From Antedon mediterranea (Eukaryota > Echinodermata > Crinoidea > Comatulida > Antedonidae): a stretch of DNA of 60,000 bases. A program made the position numbers and the translations under genes. Of the stretch, positions 12,760 through 24,015 are shown in pieces. Below the pieces are notes generated by a model that had not been told where the DNA came from, did no database searches, and saw nothing but the letters and a program-made list of their open reading frames with translations. The stretch spans positions 20,219,001-20,279,000 of the forward strand of contig NC_092673.1 in NCBI RefSeq assembly GCF_964355755.1, written 5' to 3'. Every line of letters begins with the position of its first letter. Position 1 is the stretch's first letter.

Positions 12760-14323
12760 CTAGAACTTAAACTCGTCACTTGAGGACGAGTTTGGTTATC
12801 CGCCCGCAACAAAACGTATCTTGCGTATTAAAGTACTTCTCAGTTATGACTTTTCCAAAAAAGTAGCCTATTCAAAATTAAAACTTCCCTTTCAGTGTAA
12901 TAACCTAATAAATCCTTTTAATTAATTGCTTTCGCGTGATGGGATTCGATCCCGGTACCTCTAATACCAAAGTCGGTTGCACTACACATCGAGCCATATG
13001 AGCACCTGTTGAAGAAAATCCGAAGGAAGAGTCCTCGTTCATTCGGTATGTCGTGAACCCTCTCGATGCAAGTTGATTATTACATATCGAACTTAAATCA
13101 TAATTTTTACTATGATGAAATCTTCACAAATTTTAAACAGTGACATATTATGAAAGTGCATACTTTCAAGTTTTATATATTAACATGTAAAGAAAAAAGA
13201 TAAACGTTATGTTTATTGTTTTACTCTTTGAATATGTTTATGTTTGTTTGTTGATAATTATTTCAAAAATTACATTTAATATGCAAATAATGTAGCTATC
13301 AAACACTTTTTAACATTCAAGACTATAATAAATTAGACCTATGATTAATACACTGCAAGAAAATAAAATAAAAAATGGGGGTAACCTTGCATTCTGATGA
13401 ACTGTTTCATTTTTAAAAGTAGACATATTTTGTAACATTTTCACAATTTGTTGACGTTTTCGTGCGCAACCTGTCATGTTTAACGTGCTCGTAGAACGCC
13501 ATTTCAAGTTGAAAAGTGAATAAAATAACGTAAAATTGTTAACCAAAGATTTAAAAACACAAATCGTGTAAAAGAAATGTTCATACGTGTTTCCTGCGCC
13601 GTGCGCGCGTAAAAATGTGCGCACCAGTGGCAATTTTTTAAACGCTTAAAATGACCTGAATCGTGCTCTAATTTAATCAGAAATTGATTTGAAGCATTTT
13701 AAAATTTCAAACGCCATTTACGCACGCACTTTCTAATGTTACAAATTGCGGTAGCGTTAAAAAAGTTAACTATTGATGTGAAGCAAACGTGGCTGAAAAT
13801 GACGTTAAAAAATATTCATTTGTTTCGAAGTTATAACCGATTTAAGATTTTCAGAAAATCACGCGTAACTTACGCTACGCGGCTCTGACATCGTCAAAAA
13901 CCTTGGCTGGACAACTTCAGTAAAATGTCTAAATGCTGAACAAGTTACAACATATTATGTTTACACGTTGAAGAGAAACAGCGTGCACAAAATAAGAAAA
14001 GTAAAATATTTCAAACGCAATTTACGCGAAAACTTTCTAATCTCCAAAAATTTGTTAAACATTCTAAAAGTCAGCCATTGATGTGAAGAAAACGTGGCTG
14101 AAAATTTCGTTAAAAAATATTTATCGGTTTCGAAGTTATGACCGATTTAAGATTTTCAGAAAATCGCACGTAACTTACGCTACGCGGATCTGACATTGTC
14201 AAACAGCTTGGCAGTACATCTTCAGTTAAATGTCTATATGTTGACGAAGTTACAACATGTTATGTTAACACGTTAAAGAGAAAGCGCGTGCACAAAATCC
14301 GAGAAAGAAAGAAGAATAATAAA
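12760..14323 (+). mobile_element. Family B element (B3)
   Basis: Full-length family B body starting CTAGAACTT with 5' hairpin, TGGTTATCCGC, antisense tRNA-like block and both internal repeats. It ends GAAGAATAATAAA, where B4 begins directly. Confidence 0.8.
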
Positions 14324-15778
14324 CTAGATCTTAAACTCGTCACTTGAGGACGAGTTTGGTTATCCGCCCGCAACAAAACATATCTTGCGCATTCAAGTAC
14401 TTTTCAGCTGTGATTTTTCCAAAAAGTAACTTATTCAAAATTAAAACTGCCCTTTCAGTGTAATAACCAAACAAATCCTTTTATTTAATCGTTTTCCCGT
14501 GATGGGATTCGAACCCGGTACCTCTGATACAAAAGTCGGTTGCACTACATATAGAGCCATATGAGCACCTGCTGAAGAAAATCCGAAGAAAGAGTCCTCG
14601 TTCATTCGGTATGTCGTGAACCCCCTCGATGCAAGTTGATTATTACATATCGAACTTAAATCATAATTTTTACTATGATGAAATCTTCACAAATTTTAAA
14701 CACTGACATATTATGAAAGTGCATACTTTCAAGTTTTATATATTAACATGTAAAGAAAAAAGATAAACGTTATGTTTATTGTTTTACTCTTTGAATATGT
14801 TTATGTTTGTTTGTTGATAATTATTTCAAAAATTACATTTAATATGCAAATAATGTAGCTATCAAACACTTTTTAACATTCAAGACTATAATAAATTAGA
14901 CCTATGATTAATACACTGCAAGAAAATAAAATAAAAAATGGGGGTAACCTTGCATTTTGATGAACTGTTTCATTTTTAAAAGTAGACATATTTTGCAACA
15001 TTTTCACAATTTGTTGACGTTTTCATGCGCAACCTGTCATGTTTAACGTGCTCGTAGAACGCCATTTCAAGTTGAAAAGTGAATAAAATAACGTAAAATT
15101 GTTAACCGAAAATTTAAAAACACAAATCGTGTAAAAGAAATGTTCATACGTGTTCCCTGCGCCGTGCGCGCGTAAAAATGTGCGCACCAGTGGCAATTTT
15201 TTAAACGCTTTAAATGACCTGAATCGTGCTCTAATTTAATCAGAAATTGATTTGAAGCATTTTAAAATTTCAAACGCCATTTACGCGCGCACTTTCTAAT
15301 GTTACAAATTGCGGTAGCGTTAAAAAAGTTAACTATTGATGTGAAGCAAACGTGGCTGAAAATGACGTTAAAAAATATTCATTTTTTTTCGAAGTTATAA
15401 CCAATTTAAGATTTTCAGAAAATCACGCGTAACTTACGCTACGCGGCTCTGGCATCGTCAAAAAGCTTGGCTGGACAACTTACGCGAAAACTTTCTAATC
15501 TCCAAAAATTTGTTAAACATTCCAAAAGTTAGCCATTGATGTGAAGAAAACGTGGCTGAAAATTTCGTTAAAAAATATTTATCGGTTTCGAAGTTATGAC
15601 CGATTTAAGATTTTCAGAAAATCGCGCGTGACTTACGCTACGCGGATCTGACAGCGTCCAAAAGCTTGGCTGAACATCTTCAGTTAAATGTCTAAATGTT
15701 GACCAAGTTACAACATGTTATGTTAACACGTTGAAGAGAAAACGCGTGCACAAAATCTGAGAAAGAAAGAAGAATAAT
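14324..15778 (+). mobile_element. Family B element with internal deletion (B4)
   Basis: The body starts CTAGATCTTAAACTCGTC and follows B3 closely until about 15478. There, relative to B3, roughly 110 bp between the two internal repeats are missing. It ends GAAGAATAATAA and runs into two M2 modules. Confidence 0.8.
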
Positions 15779-15965
15779 AAAAAAAAAAAAAAGTAATACT
15801 ACAATAACAAATGCTTATCCGCTTGAGGCGGATAACCAAAAAAAAAAGTAACACTACAATAACAAAGGTTATCCGCTTGAGGCGGATAACCAATAAATAA
15901 ATAAATAAATAAATAAAGATTTTGACAGAATCAAGAGGTTATATGCATATCATGCATATAACCTA
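15779..15965 (+). repeat. Terminal module stack M2, M2, M1
   Basis: Two M2 modules (about 15779-15837 and 15839-15892) are followed by an (AAAT)n spacer and one M1 (about 15917-15965). The two M2 copies fit closure of B4 and then B3; the final M1 would close an outer family A element. Unique DNA starts at 15966 with CTAGAATAG. Confidence 0.75.
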
Positions 15966-16279
15966 ACTAGAATAGTATGACTACATCCCTGTCGCTTTAC
16001 ACGTTGTCTACTACTTAGATGTATAACGTAACGTGATTATAAACGTAACGTGATTATACCATGGATGAAGTACGTCCTCTATACCCAATACACGAGCGGT
16101 ATTTTTATATATAATTCTTACAATATTATGGTATTGTTTATGTTGAACTTCTGTTGTCATGGTTACCGCATGTTTTAGTTGTTAATATGTATGGTCATGT
16201 TTATGAAAAATATTGACTATTAGTATTAATATTTGTAAAATGCATATATAACAATGGTTAGGCTTAATAATTTATTTAA
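15966..16279. other. AT-rich spacer, no gene seen
   Basis: This is the right flank of the repeat stack. AACGTAACGTGATTATA-type short direct repeats occur near 16024-16058. I see no coding frame, RNA gene or clear mobile element. Confidence 0.5.
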
Positions 16280-16283
16280 TTAA

Positions 16284-16439
16284 AGATGTATTGTCCCCCT
16301 GTACAAATAATTTAAAAAAAATATTTTTGTTGAATAGGCCATTTTAATGATACATAAAGTTATTCACTTTGAAATAAAATTTGATCGAAAAAAAAATTTA
16401 TTTATCTGAGAAAATCGTAAGGTAAAGTAATAAATAGTC
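16284..16439 (+). mobile_element. Left part of a TTAA MITE (truncated)
   Basis: TTAA at 16280 is followed by AGATGTATTGTCCCCC, the same terminus as the complete MITE at 36715-37060. The sequence follows that MITE's left half (TTGTTGAATA, TTATTCACTTT, TTTATTTATCTGAGAAAA). The right half with GGGGGACAAT is absent and the copy stops at the palindrome at 16440. Confidence 0.6.
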
Positions 16440-16480
16440 AACCGGAAGTCGGTTGGCTGGCAGCCAGCTGGCTTCCGGTT
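16440..16480. repeat. 41-bp imperfect palindrome
   Basis: Outer arms AACCGGAAG and CTTCCGGTT pair, and an inner GCTGG-CAG-CCAGC pairs again. It sits where the truncated MITE breaks off, so it may be a MITE centre or a repair scar. Confidence 0.6.
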
Positions 16481-18813
16481 TAATTTAACCCTTGACCTGA
16501 ATTAGCTTATGAATTATACATATTGTATGATTCTTGTGCGTGTGTGTGACCTCTAGGTCATCACAAAAAAATACGACGTGATATGGCGAGACAACGTTGT
16601 GGGAAAGTTCTGTATTTTAACAACAAAAAAACAACTCCTATCTTGAAAAAAATACTATGGCTAGGCCGTAGCAGATTGGTAAGTAAGAACTGTAGTTTCT
16701 ATAGTGCAGTTTTGTTAGTTAGTATAGGAAGCCTAGTTAGCCCAGTACAGCTGTACTGGCTAAGTGTACTATCCCCTATCTATTCTATTGGCTAGGCCTA
16801 GAGTAGGCCTAGGCCTAGTAGTAGCTAGTCTGTTTGTAGTACTAGTTGTACTTGTAGGCCTGAGTGAGTAGTAGGCCTAGCTAATACTGATAGATCTAAC
16901 TTGTAGGCCTTATTAATAGTTATTATCTGTGAGCATGGAGTAAAGAATAAGGTTTTAGTAGTGTGAATTTTGACACCACCACCTCGTCTTATTTTTAGTA
17001 TAATACTATAATAATAGTCCTTCATCATTATTCATATCACTTTTCATTCATTTTAAAACATTTAATTTTCTTTTCTATGTAGAGTTTGTGATTTAAAAAA
17101 ATTATACATGACTTACGAGCAGCGATACCCAAAAAGCTAAAACTTGTGAATGGCTGCCAAAAATAAAAAAATAAGGTCACCACCAGGGCCAGGAGAGATT
17201 ATTGTCTTGGTTTTTCCTTCATGATTAATTACATTTTAATGCTAATATAAATTTGTGAAAATTGTAACTAGGCCTATACTGTACATCCAATAATGTAATT
17301 TTTTTTTTCTTTTACAGAAAATGACCAAATAATCTAAGTTAAATATTTTTTGGAATGTGTACTTTACAGTACTTAGTACTGTTATTTTGAAAATTCTTCT
17401 TTTTATGTAGATATTTTAATAGAAAATCTTTTAATAGGTATTAACACACTAATTGAATGAACAATATGAGCAAGTAGTGGAAAATGGTGAACAAATCAAC
17501 ACAAAATGTGGTAGCAACATTCACAATATTTATTTGAACGTTTCTTACTATGACACTTTAAAATTGATGAACAATCACAGAAGACAAGCTATTGCTGTAA
17601 TGCCACAATCAACACATCAATTAATAGTTAATAAATTGTCAACAATAATGCAGAAATTCATTGAAATATACTGTACTAGTAATTAACTCATTTTTTTTAC
17701 TGTACTGTACTGTAAATCTTCACACATTAAAATTATGGAGATTTTATCTCATGTACTGTAGTAGTATTTTTATTTATTTAATGCTATGTTTGCAAAACAA
17801 TTTCAAATGTTATTGCTCTAATTATGAAAACTATACAACATTTTAAAAGCTGGAAAACAACCAACACATTTGCCGAATGCTTTATGATAGTCATCCAATA
17901 TTTATCTTGTGTTCTACTACCGAGTCTACCGCCAGTTGCCTTTATGCAGTATTGATGTACCCTCTGTTCCAGTCTTCATTAGCTTAAGTCTATAAATTTA
18001 AAAACAATGATGTATAAATACAAAAGTCAAATAGAAAAGTTAAATATTTCACAATTTATTGCATACATATAATTATTATTTCTGTACATGAATCTGAAGT
18101 TTTCAATTTGGGGTACTACTAATGTACATTAAGGAATTCATGAAAAGTGCATCTCCTCCCTCAAAAAGGCCTAGTCTAATTACTAGTGTTTTGGTTGCTA
18201 TCAACAACAATCTATTCTACCGTCAACTTCTTTGGTACTGTATCCTGATCATTTTCCAAATGTTTGTTTTTTGTCATAAGTTACTCTTTTTTTAGACTTT
18301 AAAATTAATTCGAGCTCCAAATGTAATATCAATGGTACAGTAACATAGTAGGCCTATTTCCTGTAGCTAGTTGTGGAGTGATGGTCTAGCTAGGTGAGTA
18401 CGATATATAGGACCTAGCTAGGCCTCAAATTGGGTTCCCGTCTACTTTTCTTACCCGATATCTGCCTGCCTACAGCTGCTACACTACACAGTAGTAAACT
18501 ACTAACTAGGCCCTAGATATAGTAGGCTTATATTATAGCCCTAGCCTAGATAGCCAAGCCTATAACTATACGGCAAAAACGTCTAGTTTGCGATATATAA
18601 CTATTATAGGAGGATGTGTCATTCATCTAAAATAAAATTCTACTTACGTTACCAGCAAATAAACGGCAGAGCTTTTTACATCATACGATCAGGGAAACCC
18701 CAGCACTTTCTTCTGTTCGTCCATGGATTAAAAAATAGAAGGATATGCATCGACATGAGATCAAGGGTTCCTTGACTCTCGCCGACAGACCGCGAACCGC
18801 CCACAATGTTACA
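16481..18813. other. Gene-poor AT-rich DNA with TAGGCCTA runs
   Basis: Short TAGGCCTAG-type repeats cluster at about 16780-16910 and 18340-18560. Small open frames exist at about 16583-16795 and 17453-17686, but they show no recognisable domain and no codon pattern set apart from the flanks. I cannot support a gene here, though unrecognised exons are possible. Confidence 0.4.
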
Positions 18814-18824
18814 ATAGGTGTGGT

Positions 18825-19312
18825 GAATTTTGTCCAAGATGGGGAAATTTCTGTCCAGAATGGGGAAATATTTTGTCCAGAATAAGGACAAAAGCGATAG
18901 GTGGCGCTATAATCGTGTCCAAGATGGGGAAGCTGTCCAATATAGAGAAATCCGATTTGTCCAAAATGGGGAAATTTCTGTCCAAGATGGGGAAGTGGTG
19001 GCGCTATATCGTGTCCAAAATGGGGAAATTTCTGTCCAGGATGGGGAAGTGGTGGCGCTATATCGTGTCCAAAATGGAGAAATTTCTGTCCAGGATGGGG
19101 AAATGCTGTGTCAAAAATAGGGAAGCTGTCCAATATAGAGAAATCCGATTTGTCCAGAATGGGGAAATTTCTGTCCAGAATGGGGAAGTGCTGTGTGTCC
19201 AAGATGGGGAAGCTGTCCAATATAGAGAAAGACGATTTGTCCGAAATGGAGAAATTTCTGTCCAGAATGGGGAAGTGCTGTGTCCAAAATAGGGAAGCTC
19301 CACAATATAGAG
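18825..19312 (+). repeat. Left terminal minisatellite array
   Basis: Units built on GTCCAAAATGGGGAA alternate with spacers ATTTCT, GTGGTGGCGCTATATC and GCTGTCCAATATAGAG. A 54-bp higher-order unit is visible at about 18980-19090. The array reads open in several frames on both strands, giving low-complexity ORFs of up to 212 codons. These follow from the repeat and are not genes. Confidence 0.85.
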
Positions 19313-20280
19313 AAGGCAAAACATTAAAACAACATAAGAAACTTTTTTTTGTTTTAAAACTTTAATTAAGTTCACACTTCTAATCTGAAAACACAACAAA
19401 ATGTACTATGTTACACTTTACAAGTACATTTGAAGTGGAAAGGTGTTCTATTAATTAAATAATTAACACCGTTATCAGCTAATTTTAAGTATAATAAACA
19501 TAGTGAGGGATGTGGTTCCAATTTACTTCTGAAGTAAATTTTCACTGAATCTATACATTTATCTGACGTTAAAAACTACAGTATATTATATTAAATTCCC
19601 AGGATAAAAACCACAAAAAAAATTAGTACCGGCACCGCCATTATTATACCACATCAGTAAGAGTACAGAATATTTATTAATATATTTAATACATGTTGTC
19701 ACTTCTTTTTCTTCTTTCTATCCTTTTTATTTTTTCTTTATTTGTTTTTGTTTTTGTTTTTTTTTTCGACCACAGGCCGCGGGTATTAATCTATCGTCAC
19801 ATGCAGTAATTCCACATGGAATTTCGACCACATGATGGAATCCTTGAGTTATTATAGTAACTCAATGGTTTGAAATCAAACGTACACGCCGAATCATTAA
19901 TTTCCAGCTATAAACAAAGTGATATCATTGACAAATCGTGCAATATTTGGCCTAATTTTAACTAATTAACTAATTCTCACTTTACAATAGTATACGAGTG
20001 TAACATTTGTAACATAGTATTAATTAGTGCTTTAAATGCGTTATTTCCTACTCCAAATAGGCATAGTTTAGGGCTAATAATTATGTTGATATTAAAATAT
20101 GATTAACAGCCAGTGCTTCGCATTTTCTGTAAGGTTTATGCTCAATTAGATTTGTTTTGGGGGTTAAATTTCTCTCAAAATCTTTGTGTCTATACAAATG
20201 TTATTAGTGAGCAACTATTCTGTCAATGTGTATTCCTTTAAATTCACCAGGGAGTGAATTGCTGTGCTGATTTATTATGG
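19313..20280. other. Transposon interior, no coding frame seen
   Basis: AT-rich DNA between the left array and the protease pseudogene, with a T-rich TTTTTGTTTTTG stretch near 19740-19766. Nothing in it is recognisable as coding. Confidence 0.4.
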
Positions 20281-20493
20281 CTACTGATGTTCTTCCCATT
20301 TTCTTGAAAACTTCCCATTCTGCCGATCATCTCTAATTCCATCAAGAAAAATGTCCATAGTATTAAGCAATTCACTCGTCGAATCTGCAGCATTTTTACT
20401 ATTAATATTTATTATTGATGAGGAACCAATTTTATTCTTATGCAATAATTGAAGTGTTTCTCCGTAAACATTACCTAAAGGTACAAGAAACAC
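20281..20493 (-). pseudogene. Unassigned ORF fragment of the transposon
   Basis: A 70-codon minus-strand frame downstream of the protease/zinc-finger segment, rich in N, S and D. I do not recognise a domain. Its position and strand suggest the C-terminal part of the same decayed protein or a second small protein, but it may be chance. Confidence 0.25.
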
Positions 20494-20566
20494 ATGATCC
20501 TCGGCCTAAGGTAACTTTCCTAAGTATACAATAGTGTTTATGTAGTTGTAGAGCGAATGTATGTCC

Positions 20567-21325
20567 TTAACCATCTGTTGATCTTGCTTGTGGGTCTCTC
20601 TCTTCTTGCTTCGGTTCGTAACCGCTCTTGTTGATCATATATTTTCTATGAGTACATCTTTCGCACATGGCATGTGTTATGCATTCCTTATGATAAGGCT
20701 TGTGGCATGTAAAGCAGTTGATGACTTGTGGAGTGATGGGTGGGTTGCAGCAGTTTGTCAGAGGTATTGCGGACATCCTTGATGCAGGGGCATTGTGGCA
20801 GTTATCAATTTCTAAATATCCACGCAAAATCTCCCTTCTCAAATGCTTCAACAAGCTTTCGCCTAACAACCCTCTCGTCTTCTTCAAATCGTAGTGTTGA
20901 TGGATCTTTTCCTGCACATAGTGCAGCAGCAAATGCAAATGCTATACAAAAATGGCCACAAGTGTTACTTGCATAAGGTTGTTGCTGTACACCATGTACG
21001 TGAAAATTCATGGGTTCCGCTGGGTTCCATCAACTTGCATGCCACCTGAGTCAATTCTAACGGGTAATTTCTTGGATTCAATGTCTGTAAACTATCGTAC
21101 ACATCGACGTTACTATTGGTAAGTTGTTGGTACCAATGCTTGTCTGATATTGTAATCCAGTTCGAACATATTGTGTAGTCTTGACAAAATTGTGCATTTG
21201 CTGTTGATAGATGGTGTCTTGTAATCCACGTGTTTCTGGATAGTTTCTCTTTAGAATTATGTTGGCGGCATTTATAATCCTATTATCTACCTCATTATGT
21301 CTCTCTTCTACAACCTTTTTATGGT
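20567..21325 (-). pseudogene. Ulp1/adenain-like cysteine protease plus zinc finger, frameshifted
   Basis: Protease residues appear in order but in different frames. A His-Trp pair (KHWYQQL) lies near 21133-21138 and an Asp in VDVYDSL near 21094-21096. Gln and the nucleophile Cys sit in QQQPYASNTCGHF, with the Cys codon at 20958-20960. Downstream, CFTCHKPYHKECITHAMCERC-like spacing gives a PHD/treble-clef-type zinc finger near 20650-20715. Upstream, NEVDNRIINAAN (about 21280) fits the N-terminal part of such proteases. At least two frameshifts separate these parts. C48-like proteases accompany several large eukaryotic transposon groups; here the gene is clearly dead. Confidence 0.6.
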
Positions 21326-21546
21326 GTAATCATAGTTGGTATTCCTTCAGCCACCAGTCTGGGTTCATCAGTCGTTTGTGCTACAACACTTGACTTAAGC
21401 GTTGAAATAATCAGTCTTCCAAGACTATCTTTGGTTGTTTTAAGACCGAACGACTTTTTATTGTACTTAATGTGGTTTCCATTTAATTTATTATTTCGAC
21501 GGTGTACTAAGGATTTTACCATAAATAAATGATTCGCTATTGACAT
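21319..21546 (-). pseudogene. ORF fragment upstream of the protease pseudogene
   Basis: A 75-codon basic frame (RRNNKLNG, KKSFGLKTTKD) lying just before the protease-like segment and ending in a stop near 21319. It is probably a further piece of the decayed element protein. No domain is recognised. Confidence 0.3.
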
Positions 21547-21789
21547 TTCATTTTAAAAATTCTTGAACTTATTTAATTAGGAATACAATTGTTCTGCAAC
21601 TTGTGTATTTGTTTTAGACTTCGATTGTGGTACAAAATTAATTTTAAAAAAAAATTCAGTTTCACTATTTGTGTTAGCCTCATGAAATCGGTCGAAAAGC
21701 ACGTACGTGCTGCTTTGTCCAGCTAGTTACAGGATGCCCGGTTTGCGACGTCACACGAAGCCCATTAAAAGTATTAACTTCTCAGTTAA

Positions 21790-22712
21790 CTAATCAGCTT
21801 CTCTTCCTTCGAACGGAAAGAACATTGGCTCTGTTTGACCATCATAATTCAAATTGTTACCAAATTTTGCAACAACGTGTGTCATGTGCACAATTATTAT
21901 ATTTGGCTTATGTTTCATTGACATGATTATGTCTGTGTAATCTCGAGGCGATTCTGCTCGTAGGACAAACTTAATTCCGTAGACTACTTCATGGGGACAA
22001 TGTGATGTTAATATTCCCCCGGAACACCCCCAGATTTTCTTCATTATTTTATTGAAAATTATGGAATTATTATGGTTCTTGGCTAAAGCCTCCTTTATAC
22101 TACAAATAACGTCCCACTTACTTCCTTTTGATGCAAGATTGATAGTTTTAGCTATTTTTTTACTTCTTTAACAGTAGATTGGTGGAGCATTTCAAAAAGT
22201 CTCTCCTCACTCATATGTCTGCAGTCAGCAGTCAAGTTACCATCTTCTGAAACTTTCCTGAATCCTGTGTTGTAAATTAAATTGTCTTTCCTTGTATGCT
22301 CACCGATAAACGGAGACCATTCGTTCAGACCAGCCGTTATTGGAAAATGATTTACGAGGCCTCTAGATAGTATATGCAAACTAACTCGTTCATAAAATTC
22401 TATGAAATCTACTTTTTCTTTACATTCATGAGGCTTGCCAAGTTCAGAAAAAGCTGTCCTAAAATGAACCTTTCTGTTCACATCCATGATCATTATTGTG
22501 GGATGCATATCTTCATTGATATTTGATTGAGCTTCAAATGCTAAATAAGCATTCAACACCAATGTTTGATCAATTTCTATGCCCGATGTTTCGCATATCT
22601 GCTTAACAATGCTACCAGTAGCTATGTGATGATCCACGCCTGACCTAAGCCATAGACAAACATCAAAATCCAATACAAAATGAATCATTATAGTTATAAA
22701 TACCAAGTTCAT
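21790..22712 (-). pseudogene. Transposase-like protein fragment, one-base frameshift
   Basis: Two minus-strand frames, 22152-22712 and 21790-22044, join into one if a single base is added in the A7 run near 22156-22162. The intervening DNA is then open without stops. The N-terminal part holds a W-SPFIGEHTRKDNL-type segment. The C-terminal part holds CPHEVVYGIKF and RAESPRDYTDI, which I associate with HMGXB3-like/KDZ-associated transposon proteins. It stops at FPFEGREAD, probably truncated. The family call is from memory and uncertain; the frameshift is visible in the sequence. Confidence 0.5.
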
Positions 22713-22814
22713 AATCTTTGTAATGGTAAGTCATTGAACATTTTGGGCACATATTTGACAGTTTCTCTTTTATACAATTCGGAAAAATCGAATTTATTAG
22801 GCCTTGGATACTGT

Positions 22815-23640
22815 AGTTTCTCTAATTTGGACACAGCACTTCTCTATTCTGGAGAAATTTGTCAAAATTATATTTTTCTGCTAAAAATTTCTCTATTTTA
22901 GACAACATTTCCCCACTTTGGACAAATCGGATTTCTATATATTGGACAGTTTCTCTATTTTGGACACAGCCCTTCTCTCGGGGCAAAATTTCCCCATTTT
23001 GGACAAATCGGATTTCTCTATATTGGACAGCTCTATTTTGGACACAGCACTTCCCCATCCTGGACAGAAATTTCCCCATTTTGGACAAATCGGATTTATC
23101 TATATTGGACAGCTTCCTTATTTTGGACACAGCAATTCCCCATCCTAGACAGAAATTTCCCCATTTTGGACAAATCGGATTTCTCTATATTGGACAGCTT
23201 CTATTTCAGACACAGCATTTCCCCATTCTGGACAGAAATTTCTACATTTTGGACAAATCGGATTTCTCTATATTGGACAGCCTCTCTATTTTTGACACAG
23301 CATTTCCCCATCCTGGACAGAAATTTCCCCATTTTGGACACGATATAGCGCCACCACTTCCCCATCTTGGACAGAAATTTCTCCATTTTGGACACGATAT
23401 AGCGCCACCACTTCCCCATCTTGGACAGAAATTTCCCCATTTTGGACACGATATAGCGCCACCACTTCCCCATCTTGGACAGAAATTTCCCCATTTTGGA
23501 CAAATCGGATTTTTCTATATTGGACAGCTTCCCCATCTTGGACACGATTATAGCGCCACCTATCGCTATTGTTCTTATTCTGGACAAAATATTTCCCCAT
23601 TCTGGACAGAAATTTCCCCATCTTGGACAAAATTCACCAA
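22815..23640 (-). repeat. Right terminal minisatellite array (inverted)
   Basis: This is the inverted counterpart of the left array: TTCCCCATTTTGGAC units with the same spacers (GATATAGCGCCACCAC, AAATCGGATTTCTCTATATT). At about 820 bp it is longer than the left array, so the two ends have changed copy number independently. The outermost 110 bp, including GGTGGCGCTATAATCG, is shared almost exactly with the left end. Confidence 0.85.
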
Positions 23641-23818
23641 CCCGTCTCCAATGTTACAGTTTAATTAACCGCATGGTAACATCGAAACGATCGCGTGCCT
23701 AATATATTGTTTACTGTACATGTGCAACGACATTTAACCTTGTTGGCTACGCTTCTTTCGCGCGTTCTTTGGTGGCATGACGTTTTTAGCGTAATAATAC
23801 ATATTTGAACAGTATAAT

Positions 23819-24015
23819 CAGTGGCGTAACGGCTATGTGCGCTCACTGGCTAAACCCAGGGGTCCTGAAGCTTGGGGCCCATGAGCAGTGCCCAGAGGAA
23901 CAGGCATAAAATATGTCGAAAATGCTAAAAACGTCCGAGGCCTCGATCTTTGAAACTTGGAGGGCCACTTAGGTTTCCTAAACAAGTGGCTTCAAGCCTC
24001 TGCCTCACGCCACTG
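23819..24015. mobile_element. hAT-type MITE with 8-bp target duplication
   Basis: The 197-bp element begins CAGTGGCGTAAC and ends TCACGCCACTG, an inverted pair typical of hAT non-autonomous elements. AGTATAAT flanks it exactly on both sides (23811-23818 and 24016-24023). It has no coding capacity. Confidence 0.85.

Larger units (their letters stand above)
18814..23648 (-). mobile_element. Decayed DNA transposon with minisatellite inverted termini
   Basis: The 10-bp direct repeat CAATGTTACA occurs at 18804-18813 and 23649-23658 and fits a target-site duplication. Inside it, the two ends are inverted copies: GGTGAATTTTGTCCAAG reads inward from both sides and continues into tandem GTCC(N)GGGG units. 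The core carries minus-strand fragments that resemble a transposase-like protein, a Ulp1-like cysteine protease and a zinc-finger segment, all broken by frameshifts. This combination recalls KDZ (Kyakuja-Dileera-Zisupton) elements, which is an inference from memory of domain content. The outermost 5-7 bp of the termini do not match each other well. Confidence 0.65.

Noticed and set aside
821-13633. Recurring 60-107 codon ORFs in family A and B elements
   Set aside because: They recur only because the DNA repeats. They change length by frameshift between copies and have no domain features.
16583-17846. Plus-strand frames of 60-77 codons (from 16583, 17453 and 17661)
   Set aside because: Low-complexity or AT-rich translations without domain, start context or splice support.
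18681-19319. Open frame of 212 codons (minus) and overlapping frames on both strands, rich in FPILDRN / GEISVQDGE repeats
   Set aside because: They arise because the minisatellite unit lacks stops in several frames on both strands; nothing else indicates a gene.
22859-23668. Open frame of 269 codons (plus) in the right array
   Set aside because: It is the mirror image of the left-array frames and runs through non-coding minisatellite DNA.
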